Assembly: GCA_023853785.1 (NCBI GenBank)
Contig: JAJIRX010000685.1
Location: 1 to 64,000, forward strand
Length of the DNA stretch: 64,000 nt
Direction of reading: 5' to 3'
Origin: Psilocybe azurescens
Lineage: Eukaryota; Basidiomycota; Agaricomycetes; Agaricales; Agrocybaceae
Shown here: one piece after another, positions 12,967 to 24,942 of the stretch
Position numbering within the stretch: the first letter of the stretch is position 1
Layout: each line of letters opens with the position of its first letter
Made by a program: the position numbers and the translations under genes
The notes under the pieces: generated by a model
What the model was told of the DNA's origin: nothing
Databases searched by the model: none
The model's input: the letters and a program-made list of their open reading frames with translations, nothing else

Positions 12967-13365
12967 TGTTTTGAGTTTAGCGGGATGTGATATGTGGTAG
13001 TTGAGGTAAGAGAGGGGTGGTGAGACTTGGAGTGATTGTGTCGGAGTGATCACCTATATAGTATTTCCGGACACGATTATCAGCTTACACATCTCCCTCA
13101 TCGATTCAAAATTTGCTGGGCGGTGGGATAAACAATAAATCTTCAGTCCGGGATTCGCCACTATAGCCTTTTGCGAGCCGTTTTACCCTCTAATTACCCT
13201 CCCAGGCCTATAAAGGTCCGAATGAAAGCCGATGGGATAGCCTGGAAGCGTAATCTCCAACATGGTCTCGAAATCTACCCATGTCCATATTTGGGAATAT
13301 CCCCGCCTTCATTCACATTGTGCCCGCCTCTGTCCGCCTCTCTCTTTCCATAGTAATTATTCCCC
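12967..13365. promoter_or_regulatory. divergent promoter region GND1 / ORP gene
   Basis: 399 bp between the two divergent start codons. It contains a TATA-like CTATATAGTA near 13053 on the GND1 side and CT-rich sequence just before the ORP start. No coding exon seen. Confidence 0.4.
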
Positions 13366-16000
13366 ATGTCCGGCCAGCCGAGTGATGCGCTCGCCCCTGG
13401 GCAGACTTCTCTCAATCTTGGTTTCTCATCTGCTTTCATATCCAATTCCGTGGTTCACATGGCCGGGCCTCCTATTATTCATGAAGGTTGGGTTCTCAAG
13501 AAAGGAGAAAGAAGATGCAAGGTGCTCCCCATCTTCGGTGTTTTTCTCAATACATGTCACTGACTAGTCTTTAGGCTTCGCTCGTCGTTACTTTACTCTG
13601 TATCAGTCGGGAATGTTGTCGTACGCCTTTGAGCCTGGCCAACCTATCAGGGATCATATATTCCTTCACAATGCAGCCATTTCTACTGCTCCGGGTCGCA
13701 AAGATGTTCACATTGATTCCAACACAGCGACTTTCCATATCAAATGCCTAAGCACTGACGATTTTGATAAATGGATGTCTGCCTTCAGGTTGCATATAGT
13801 CTTCCTTGCGCGCACACTTACGTGGCTGATCCAATCCCAGGAAGTTCATATCAGTCGGTCTTGAGGCCAAAAGGCTTCCATATATCGTCAGGCCTCGAGG
13901 AAAACAAGTCTCAATCTCAATCTGAACCGTTCTGGCACTCTTCTGGAGGAAATGGGATCTGTACGTTCATTTCCCAGACCACAATCCATCCTCGTTAATG
14001 CTATCCTCGCCAGAGCATCACTGAGCTCGAGAATTCTATTACATCGTTAAGTCTGGAACTCAATCCACCAAGAATACCAAGTTTGAACAAGAAACATGCT
14101 CATAGCAAGGAATCCATGTTTGGTTTGTTCAAGAGGCGTAAGTCCAGATTGCGCGTCTTTTATGAGGCGGCCTTTTGAAACCCTCATATGTAGCACATCA
14201 CCATCCAGCGCAAGAGGGTAGTCCAGATAGCAATTCACACGATGGGCATCGATCATCAACAGGCCATGAGACCCTCCAAGAAGTAAAAGCAAGATTTGAG
14301 GTTGTGAAAGCTCAACACGCTTCCCTTGTTAAAGTAATGCAAGAATCTTTAAATGAATCCACTCAGCATATGGTCCCTCTACCGGCCACGGCAGAAGAAG
14401 AAGAAACCGTTGAACATTTTGGTCAGCGAACTTCGACACCTGTTACCAGAAAGTCATTCCGAGATTCAATTGCCAGCACCAGCGACAGCGTCATGGAATG
14501 GTTTGATGCCGTTGACGAAGGGCCGCAGGAGTTTATCATGGAATTGGGCCAGGATCTTTCTGAACCCGGGAGTCGTTTGTTATCTACAAGCGCAGAAACA
14601 TCGAGTATCGATACAGATTTCGAGAGCTCATCTGCATCTGAACCATTACGGGAATCCGTGTCTTCTGGCACCGCGCAAATTGTTCGCCGAACTCAATTGC
14701 CATGTCTGCCCCCTAGCGACGAAGGAAGTTTATTCACTATTCTCAAAAGAATGTAGGAAAAGTAAGCTATCTTGTTGCGGCTGAATGAACACCATGCTTA
14801 CTATAATCATTTTGTAGGACCTCTCGACTATAACCTTTCCAGTCACCTTTAACGAACCGTTAACGATGCTGCAAAGAACAGCAGAAGAAGTCGAGTATCA
14901 CCACCTGTTGGATGAAGCTGCAGCGGCAAATGATCCAGTAACTCGCATGTCATACATCGCAGCTTTCGCCATTTCTGGCTACGCACATACCCGCCATCGA
15001 AGTGGCCGCAAAGGATTGTACGTCCTGTCATGAAGATCATTCGTATAGTAAATTCTCATTATTTTATCAAGCAACCCAATGTTGGCAGAAACATACGAAG
15101 ACATTCGAATGAAGTTCATCGCCGAGAAAGTCCGTCATAACCCCCTTGAAATCGCGTACCACGCGGAGGGAGTAAATTGGGAACTTAGTGCAACTTCATG
15201 TGGCAAGACGAAGTTTTGGGGTCAGTACAACATTGTTGGTCTCAGTCGGGGAATCACAATCTCACGCATCTCAGGCAAAAGCTTGGAAATAATACCCCTG
15301 GGAATAAACCGCCTCAGAATAGGCAACGAATCTTATGTATGGTAAGCCGACGGTGTTGATCTTGACGCTTACCGATTCACTGCTGACCGGTTTCAATTAC
15401 CCAGGAAGAAGCCGTCGTCCTTTATCAGGAACCTTATGGTCGGAACAAAGTATTTTGAACACAGCGGGAAAATGACCATCGAAAATACAATAACTCAATA
15501 TCGGTGTGTAATCGATTTCAAACAAAACGGATATTGGGGCCCCACGAATGTTGTATCTGCCGTAGTTCTCGACGCAGATGGTGACACAGTCGGGCAGTTA
15601 GACGGGAAATGGGATGACCAAATTTCTCAAATGCTAGACGCCTCACATTTCCACGTTCTTTGGAAGATTAATCCTTTCCCAAAGAATTCTCCGGAATGCT
15701 ACGGATTCACCTCATACACCATCACTTTGAATGAAGTGGCTAGTGATGCAGTTGGAAAACTTCCTCCTACGGATTCCAGACTTCGGCCCGATGTCAGAGC
15801 TCTCGAAAATGGAGAACTGGACTTGGCGGAGGAAGAGAAGCTTAGGGTTGAACAAATGCAACGCGAGAGGAGAAACAAAGGCGAAGAACGAGAACCAAGA
15901 TGGTTTAAACAGGTTGGGGACGAATGGCATTATACCGGCGGTTATTGGGAAGGTAGGTCCCGAGGATGGAAGCAAAAACTATTTTGCCCCTCTTTGGTAG
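13366..16000 (+). CDS. PH-domain oxysterol-binding-related protein (Osh3-like)
   Basis: Lipid-transfer protein of the OSBP-related family, expected at membrane contact sites. N-terminal PH domain: HEGWVLKK, FARRYFTLYQSGMLSYAFE, ISTAPGRKDVHIDS, DFDKWMSAFR. A Ser/Glu-rich linker follows, then the ORD: EPLTMLQRTAEEVEYHHLLD, KGFNPMLAETYED (family signature), KTKFWGKSLEIIPLG and a basic/acidic helix (DLAEEEKLRVEQMQRERR) before GGYWEGRS. The fingerprint normally EQVSHHPP reads EKVRHNPL here, so the His pair is HN. Frame breaks occur near 13503 (PH strand, one A short) and near 15976 (one A extra). Correcting the latter gives a C terminus of NYFAPLW at 16000, while the uncorrected frame runs on to 16086. 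Family call secure; orthology to Osh3 is inference. Confidence 0.85.
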
Positions 16001-16029
16001 GCCTTCAAGGCTTCAAACCCTACCATAGC

Positions 16030-16680
16030 ATGATTCGAAAGTCGTCTTTTGTTCCTCGCATAACGTGCATCGCTTGCACTAATTAGATCTTTCAAAGATT
16101 ATGATACGCAGTACCACTATAGTTCATTCGTTACATGGTCGCCCTTTAAATATGTTTTGGACGGTAAGTAGTATACTTATACTCACACGTGTTCTCTATT
16201 TATTTTGTACCGGTAATCCTTTGGATATGACGCTGTCGACCATGCAAAAAAGTCATATGCCCATGGTACTTCCAATGCTTCGTTGGCAACAGACACTGCG
16301 TTTCCTGATTTAGAAAATCCGGAGGATTGCCAAGTGTCGCCAAACAACCGAACCCCCAAATCCGTCCACTCACTTTCAAACATGTGCATGCATAGTCGGA
16401 CTTTGGTTGCACTCCGAGAGTGCTGATAAATTACTATTTCTCAATACCATTCTGCCTGACGCTATGTAGCTCCATTATATTTTCAAATCATTTGACGGAC
16501 ACCATCAACTTTGCAATCTCGCTAAAGGATCTTGCCAGGTATTATAGCAACAATTGAAGCAGGAACTCCACGACGTCGAAACTTCTTTGTTTGCAGAGAG
16601 GCGCTCCAAGTGCAATTGTACTGTCCACTGGTATCTTCGTATCGATTATAACAGCCATTGTTGAACTTCTGCGGAAGTAA
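16030..16680 (+). CDS. unknown protein with C-terminal membrane anchor
   Basis: Not recognised. A chain of exons reads consistently: an Arg-rich N terminus (MIRKSSFVPRI), then SFKDYDTQYHYSSFVTWSPF and YVLDG, an intron, GYDAVDHAKKSYAHGTSN, a Ser/Asn-rich part, MHSRTLVALRD, an intron, SIIFSNHLTDTINFAISLKD, an intron, and LARGAPSAIVLSTGIFVSII..ELLRK. The last segment is a single hydrophobic helix right before the stop, as in tail-anchored proteins, and the basic N terminus could be a targeting signal. Introns have GT-AG borders and phases agree. One extra A near 16062 is needed to link the first ATG to the main frame; otherwise the 5' end lies elsewhere. Length about 155 aa. It lies between two same-strand genes. 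Confidence 0.5.
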
Positions 16681-16924
16681 TGGATGCATGTTTTGCGCTC
16701 GCTACGAGGCCCCAGTCTGCATGATCATCCGATCTTCAGCCCGTCGTTTATCCGTGCTTTGAACAGTGTTGTGTCAGATGTACACTGTTACATGGCGGCA
16801 GTTTTCAGTTTCTCGGAAGCCAAAAGCCGAGGTTTACTCGTCCTTAGTTCTGTGGCAGCAGCATACTTAAAGGATTCTTTGAAAGAACGCATGTATCAAC
16901 TTGACCCTGCTTCACGGATTCGAT

Positions 16925-19900
16925 ATGGCGCGGCGAATCTTGTCTCTTGGAATTTTTCTGGCGCTCTCGAATTGCGCTCTGTCACAGCAAGCCGTCTATC
17001 AACAATGCGGTGGAAATGGATGGTAAACCCCATCCAAACTGGCATCCGTCAAGTTGCTCATTCCCTGTAGGACCGGAGGTACCACTTGTGTGTCAGGGTC
17101 TACATGCGTCTATTCGAATCAGTGTGCGTTATTCTTTGCGTTGCTACTTTATTATGATCGGATCGCTGAGTGCTTTCCAGATTACTCTCAGTGCCTTCCT
17201 GGGTCTGCATCATCGTCCACTTCTTCGACGAAATCGTCTACTAGTAGTTCATCTACTTCAGTACCCACTACTAGCACCTCGACGACAAGCTCAACAGCAC
17301 CGAGCTCTACTCCTTGTAAGATACTGACGGTCGTCTTGCGATATACATTATCTCAAGTCCCTTATGTAGCCAATATGTCTCCAGAATGGGTGGCAGCATA
17401 TACTAAGGTGAAGAAGAGCCCAGTTAATTTAAGCTCTGTAAAAATTAATTCAATCTTCTACAGGCGCAAATAGCTTTGAAGAAACTGTCACTACAAGACA
17501 AAGTTAATTTGGCTACTGGTATGGCTCTCTTTCGGGATAATACTCAGCCTAATTTTCACTATCCTATTAGGTGTTGGATGGCAAAACGGTTGATTGTCTC
17601 TCAGCTCATGTAGGCACACAATATGCTAACATAATTTATAGGCAACTGTGTTGGAAATATTCCCGCTGTGTCTTCTATGTCGTTTCCGGGCCTTTGCTTA
17701 GAAGGTTGGCTTATCTTCGCATCATTTATCTCCTCAACGCAACAAGTAACATGCTATGGGAATAGATAGCCCTCTTGGCGTTCGTTATGCAGATTTTGTC
17801 TCTGCCTTCCCAGCGTATGTGGTATATGTTGCTTATCTGGCAAATTTCTTAAAAAGGTGATATTGTTGTAGAGCGATCAACGTCGCAGCGACGTTCAACA
17901 GGACACTTATGAGATCACGCGGAGCAGCGCTTGGGGCAGAATTCCGCGGAAAGGGTGTTCATGTTGCATTGGGCCCCATGATGTTCGTTTATTTCCAAGA
18001 CATAAATTCTTTCGTATCTTGAGCATGACCTAGGAACCTCGTTCGGGTGCCTGCTGCAGGAAGGAACTGGGAGGGTATGCTTCCATTAAACGTCTAATAT
18101 CATCAAATACTTAAATTTCACGTCTATAGGTTCGGGTCCGATCCTTATCTTTCTGGTGAGGGGGCATACGAAACGATTATGGGCGTCCAATCCAACGGAG
18201 TCCAGGGTATGTTGACTTGCGCACTCGTTGACCACTCTAACCCGGAACTGCTAGCCACGGCAAAACATTACATCAACAACGAACAGGAGCATTCACGGGA
18301 GACCAGCTCTTCTGTTGTTGATGATAGGTTTGCCCTTTCAAGTTAATTTTACCGAACGGCTTTCATTGAAGTTCAACAGGACTGTATGTTTGAACTTTCG
18401 AGAGCCAAATATACATATTAATATCCTGTAAAGCAACATGAACTCTACGCACTTCCTGTAAGTCGCATTCAGGACTTTACACTTAGCGTATAAGATACTG
18501 AAGTTTGCATTTAGTTCCTCCGCAGTGTTCAGGCCAACGTTGCCTCTGTTATGTGTAGTTACAGTTGAGTCTCTCATACTTGTGAGATATGGCGAAGAAA
18601 TAACTAACAGCAAATGATTCCTCAAGACCAAAGTGTGTAGCCTTGACCCTAGAATCATTACCCAATCTCATTTCCTTTAGTCAACGGAAGTTTCGCTTGC
18701 GAAAACGACAAGATGCTCAACGGTATCTTGAAAGGAGAATTCGGATTCCCAGGTTGTATGTGTATTCTACTGTTCTGCCCGTGCGTTTGCTAAGCCCTGT
18801 CCCGTGTAGATGTTATGTCGGGTATGTCGTCATTAAGCATCCAATATGGCTACCAAGACATCTTTTCCAATCATAATCATAGATTGGGCAGCAACGGTAA
18901 GGAACCGCCATCACATGAATTCTTGACTTATTGGTTTCGAGACATCTAATTTTGAGTCTTAACTTTTTAATGTCTACAGCACTCCACTCTGTCTGTTAAT
19001 AAGGGACTTGACGTTTGTTCTTTTTTGATATGCTATATATTTCAAGTGCCTAAATTGATCGTCTCTAGATGACAATGCCAGGTAATTTGTTCAATTTTGT
19101 TTTTTCAACCTCGAACAATCATTCAGTTATATTCCAGGCGATATTACCTTCTCTTCGGGTGGGTGTGTTATTTTCGATGATTTCTGTGACCTACTAATTG
19201 TCGGCTTAATGTGCATTTAGGTACGACCTACTTCGGCAACGCCTTAGTATCTGCAGTACAGTCGGGCTCTGTCCCTCAATCCCGTGTCGACGTTAGTTCC
19301 CATGTTATCAAACTTTATCTTAACCTTCAATTATCGTCTTATCATAGGATATGGCCACTCGTATTCTCGCTGCCTGGTCAGCTAACCCCTTGTAGTAATC
19401 ATTTGGTTCTCATACCGCTTGCCACAGGTATTTGATGGGACAAGACAGTGGCTTCCCACCCGTTAACTTCAATGCATGGAACTTGAATGCTCCAGTCAAC
19501 ACTCATGTCAACGTGCAAGCAGATCATAAAAAGTGCATAATAACGACTGTAGAAAATGATTATTGTTGTTTATTGATGAGTTATTCCTAGTGTCATCCGG
19601 GATATAGCTGCTGCGTCTACTGTGCTCCTCAAGAACGCAGGCAGCGTTTTGCCGTTGAAAGCCCCTAAAACTATAGGGATCATTGGTAATGGTGCAGGTC
19701 CAAATTCAAAGGGAATGAACGGGTAAGACTGACCCACTTCGCTACTAAGATTCACAGAGATCTGATGCATCTTGCAGATACACCGACCGAGGAGGAAACG
19801 ACGGAGTTCTTGCCATGGGTACAATTTTTTCTCCCCTTTTTGCATGCCAATTTATCTTTTGTTTCATAGGTTGGGGCAGTGGAACTGTTGATTTTCCGTA

Positions 19901-21450
19901 CTTGATCACAGTGAGTAACTTACTTTAACTTTCACCTCGACTCTTGATATCCAACGTTATGATAGCCTTTGGATGCAATCAAATCCAGGGCTACTGTGGA
20001 CCAAACGACCGTGTCCTCTTCTCTGAGTGATACTGACCTGAACACTGCGGCCACCGTCGCCGCGGGGAAATCTGTGGCCCTAGTGTTCATTACCGGTCTG
20101 TATATCCCACATGGTAGACGTGTGACTTTTTATTGACTCGAGGTCTCAACCATAGCCGATTCCGGAGAAGGGTACATTACCGTTGAAGGTGATTAAAGCG
20201 AGCTGCTACATGCACAACATGCGTTGAACTGAATGTACATAATTTTAGGCAACGCCGGCGATCGCAACAACTTGCAAGCTTGGCATGGCGGGGTAGCTAT
20301 TCTTTCCACGATCCGACCGTCGTGTTAATATTTGACAACCTACTGTAAATTTCAGGACGCTCTCGTAGCCAAAGTGGCCAGTGTCAACTCGAATACCATT
20401 GTAGTTGTCAATAGTGTTGGACCTATCATCGTTGAGCCATGGATCAATCACGTCAATGGTGAGTGTCTCTCTGCCGTTATAATATTTCAGCATTGAACTT
20501 GTTTGTTTAAGTGACTGCTGTGGTGAGTACGCTGCGAATCGATAAAGGAAAGACATTCAACTAGGAATTTGTTAGGTGTGGAGCGGCCTTCCAGGACAGG
20601 AAGCAGGTGGGTTCATGAGTCTCTCAATATCTGTTGTCATTAGTCCTCATTATCGCTTTCAAAGGTAATGGCCTAGTAGACGTACTATACGGTGCATATA
20701 ACCCAAGGTACGAAGACATTCATTATATGTCCGTCATAGTTGTTGAGATCGATCACGCAGTGGACGACTGCCCTATACAATCGGGAAAACAGACACTGAT
20801 TACGGAACTGAAATTATAACTACTGGCTCTAGTTCTTCCAACATATTACCGATTCCATACAACGAAGGCCTTTTCATAGACTATAGACACTTCGACCAAG
20901 CGAAGATTACCCCACGGTTCGAATATGGGTTTGGGTTATCGTACACCACCTTCCAGTACTCGAGTCTGAGTATAACCGGATCCGCTGGAACAGACACAGC
21001 TCCATCTGGACCTGGCTCGTCTCTCGACCCTTGGTAAGTTGTTTTGCGATTTTATTGCCGTCCAAAGCTGACGTTTGTTCGCATAAGGCTTCATACGAAG
21101 GTTCTGACCGTAACATTCTCTTTGACGAACAACGGCACAGTTGCAGGTCACGAAGTGAGTGTGCGTTTATAATTTACATGTAGCCTAACCTATGTCCTTC
21201 ATATCAGATCCCGCAATTATACCTTACCCTTCCAGCTTCAGCCAACTCGCCACCAAAAGCGTTAAAAGGATTTGACAGCATCTTCTTAACGCCAGGACAG
21301 ACGAAAACTGTGACAATGCAGTTGTCCCGGTTTGATTTATCTATCTGGAATGTTGTGAACCAGCGTTGGGACATACCAAGCGGACAGACTGGTATATCTA
21401 TTGGAGCCAGCAGCAGGGATATTCGCCTGACAGGATCAGTGACGAATTAG
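16925..21450 (+). CDS. secreted GH3 beta-glucosidase with N-terminal CBM1
   Basis: Extracellular cellulose-degrading enzyme hydrolysing cellobiose and short cello-oligosaccharides. The start gives a signal peptide ([20 protein letters not shown]), then a CBM1 ([32 protein letters not shown]) and a Ser/Thr linker. The GH3 catalytic domain follows: [107 protein letters not shown] (Asp nucleophile), then the GH3-C domain ([15 protein letters not shown]), [23 protein letters not shown] and a fibronectin-III-like end. About 800 aa from some 25 exons, including microexons of 4 nt (18380-18383) and 6 nt (18627-18632). No frame break needed. Secretion is inferred from the signal peptide. Confidence 0.92.
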
Positions 21451-21664
21451 ATAGTAATATTTCAATGCAAGAGTTGTGCTACGGTTGTGCAAATGGCGGC
21501 CAATGGGGCGCGAGTGTTTATTCACGTGGGAAAGAGTTAACCAGTCGACAATGATCGGCCGTTAAGATCGAACGCCCGATCGGCAATTATAGCTTAACTA
21601 AACTTGTAAAAATGTCAGTAATTGTTCTACACTTTGCTCAAGTCCAGCTGCGACTTAAGCAACC

Positions 21665-24600
21665 ATGTTACCACGAATGAGTAGTCCTGCTCGGCTACTC
21701 CGTCGCTCCTTTGCCACTCAGGCTCCCTACGAGAAGGATTGCACCTCTATTACCCCTCCTTATCCTTCCCTCATTCAAAAGCTCGACCATGTCCGCAAAC
21801 TACTCAACAGGCCCTTGACTTTGTCGGAAAAGATACTTTACAGTCACATCATAGACCCTGAGGCGTCTTTGTCTACCCCTGGTAGAATCAGAGGCGAAGC
21901 TTACCTTCAATTGGCTCCCGAGAGAGTTGCAATGCAAGATGCCTCTGCACAGTACGTCAAATTTGCTTGAGCTTATTGGTGCGATACTAAACAATTGCTA
22001 GGATGGCCCTGTAAGCCATGATACTATGAAATTACTACCGAGAAACTTACTATCATCAGCCTCCAGTTTATGAGTGCAGGACTGGCCCAATGTGCCGTCC
22101 CAACGAGCATCCACTGTGATCATCTTATCCAAGCTCTCGACGGCGCTGACTCTGATTTAAAGGTCTCTCTTACTTCATTGCGCTGTTTCTTCGGTTATCT
22201 AATATATCAGTATTAGCGCTCCATTGTCACTAATCAAGAGGTGTTCGATTTCTTGCAAAGTGCTGCTCAAAAGTATGGCATCGAATTCTGGAGACCTGGT
22301 TCAGGCATCATCCACCAAATAGTGCTCGAGAACTATGCTGCTCCAGGAATGTTAATGTATGTATCTTTGTACGATCTTTGTATGCAACCTTTAATTGGTC
22401 AAATACTCCAACAGGTTGGGAACAGGTATAGTCGTTCTATTTTAGTACATCTTCGCCAGCTCTGATGAATTGTAGATTCGCACACGCCGAACGCTGGAGG
22501 TCTTGGTATGCTCGCCATTGGAGTGGGTGGTGCTGACGCGGTTGATGCAATGACCGGAACACCTTGGGAATTAAAAGCACCTACCGTCATTGGTTAGTCT
22601 TTAATAAACATCAATTTCTTCACGGTCTGACATGTCATTTCAGGGGTTCATTTGACTGGGAAGTTGAATGGTTGGACAACACCTAAGGATCTTATTCTTC
22701 ATCTTGCGGGCAAGTTGACTGTCAGAGTAAGTCACCTTAGGGGCACTTGAGAATCTCTTATATGTTGACAACCCACGCAACTCAGGGAGGAACTGGAAGC
22801 ATTTTGGAATACTACGGTCCCGGAGTAGCTTCTCAATCTTGCACAGGTAACATTTTATATGTCGATTTTATATCACAAAAATGTTGACATCTTGCAACAG
22901 GATTGGCCACTATTGCGAACATGGGAGCAGAAGTGGGAGCAACCACGTCGACGTTCCCATATTCATCGAACATGCGAGAATATCTGAAGGCCACCGGTCG
23001 CTCACCTGTGGCCGCAGCCGCCGACAAAGCTGCTGCTCAGGGCTTCCTTAGCGCCGATGAAGGAGCAGAGTACGACGAAGTGATAGAGATCGTAAGTCAT
23101 GCTTTCTTGTATTTCCAACATCTATTTTTCAACCACAAAACCCACAGAATTTATCTGAACTCGAACCTACGATCAACGGCCCTTTCACCCCCGATCTTGC
23201 AACCCCTATCTCAAAGTTTGGTAAATTTATCGAGGAGCAAGGATGGAAGGACGAATTCTCGGCCAGCCTCATTGGATCGTGTACCAACAGTTCCTACGAA
23301 GACATGGTAGGTACTGTCCAACTTTTAAGGCAGCTATTCTTAATAGCTCTTGCGATATAGACCAGCGTGGCAGATTTGGCGAGACAGGCAAAGTCTGCTG
23401 GATTGACTGCCAAGGTTCCCTTCCTCTGCACACCCGGCTCTGAACAAATTCGCGCGACCATGGAACGTGACAACGTTACTTCTACCTTAGAAGACGTGGG
23501 TGCATTAGTACTTGCTAATGCTTGTGGACCATGCATCGGACAGGAAAGTTTTTTTCGTTGATTCTTCCTGCATCTTCTGACCCGTATAACAGTGGCAACG
23601 TACAGATAAGAAGGGTGAAGAAAATGGTATGAATGCAGTGACTGGCGTCTCCATTTTCTTCCCTTAAAGCTAATTTGACCTCGCAGCAATCCTCACCAGC
23701 TTCAACCGTAATTTCAAGTCTAGAAACGATGGCAATAACCGCACCATGAATTTCCTCGCGTCCCCTACCATCGTCACGGCAATGGCATTCTCTGGAAAGC
23801 TTTCTTTCAATCCTCTTGTGGACACTATTACCCTTGCATCGGGGGGAAGCCTTCAGGTTCTCTGCTCCATCCGGACAAGATCTACCTTCAAGCGGGTTCA
23901 CCCCCGGAGATCAATCTTACTATCCTCCACCAACACCGCAGGCCCAACCTGAGGTGGAGGTGGTTATCAAGAAAAGATTCTCAGAGGCTAGAAATTTTGG
24001 AACCTTTTTCAAGTCCTTTTAAATCAAGCTCAAAGCTTGAATTGCCTCCTTTGAAGGTTCTCCTTCGCGTCCGTGGAAAATGCACCACTGATCATATATC
24101 TGCTGCGGTAAGTTATACTCAACAACGGTCTTTAATTTATTAAGCTTGGCCTATTCGGCCTATTTCTTTCAGGGCCCATGGTTGAAATATAAAGGACATC
24201 TCACAAACATCTCGGAAAATCTATGTATGTAATTCTGGTATCTTCGTTACGCCGGCTCGACCTGAACTAACTGTTGTTGCCAGTAATTACTGTATGCTTA
24301 CTTATTAGTTCCGTTGGAATAGTAGCTAACTGAAAATCAAGGCTATTAACGACGAAGGAGGTGACATGAATGTCGCTTTCGATAGGGATACTAATACTTC
24401 TGGCACCATTCCGGAAATCGCTAAAAGTTTCAAAGCTCGCCAGCAGCCGTGGGCAATTGTTGTTGATGACAATTATGGGGAAGGAAGTGCTAGAGAACAT
24501 GCTGCTCTTCAGCCTCGCTTCTACGGTTCGCACAAACTAGTCTAACTCTTTCGTCGCTGACTGCCGTTATAGGGTGTGCCATGATTTTGGCCAGGTCATT

Positions 24601-24932
24601 TGCTCGAATCCACGAGACAAATCTCAAGGCAGACAACATCTCATTGCCTCCTTTTTCTGTGCTAACTGATATTCCTTTAGAAACAAGGCGTTCTCCCTCT
24701 GTGGTTTGTTGATAAAAGCGATTACACAAGAATCGGATCTGGAGATGTCTTGGAAACTGTCGGGCTTTCGGACGTCTTCGCCGGCAATCCAGATGCATCA
24801 GTGCGGGTCAAGGTCACCAAACTAGACGGCACAGTTTTCGAAATTGCAACCAAGCATACTATGTCTGCAGATCAACTAAACTGGCTCAAAGCAGGATCTG
24901 CATTGAACTATATCCGATCCGCAAAAGTTTAG
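21665..24932 (+). CDS. ACO2: mitochondrial aconitase, Aco2-like
   Basis: [4Fe-4S] hydro-lyase of mitochondria; the Aco2 branch in fungi is linked to lysine biosynthesis as well as the TCA cycle. N-terminal Arg/Ser-rich presequence ([19 protein letters not shown]). Then [57 protein letters not shown] (first cluster Cys), [10 protein letters not shown] (two cluster Cys), [18 protein letters not shown], and the swivel domain [59 protein letters not shown]. Two single-base insertions break the frame: in G6 at 23841-23846 and in A4 at 23972-23975. The intron after CIGQ begins GA instead of GT (23544). The divergent body ([17 protein letters not shown]) favours Aco2 over Aco1. The stop lies 10 bp from Msh1's. 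Confidence 0.9.
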
Positions 24933-24942
24933 GAATAATGTA

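Noticed and set aside
15955..16086. ORP reading frame continuing to 16086, or a 48-nt intron at 15955
   Set aside because: A one-base correction in the A run gives the short C terminus NYFAPLW, which fits the family's usual ending better; the continuation has no similarity.
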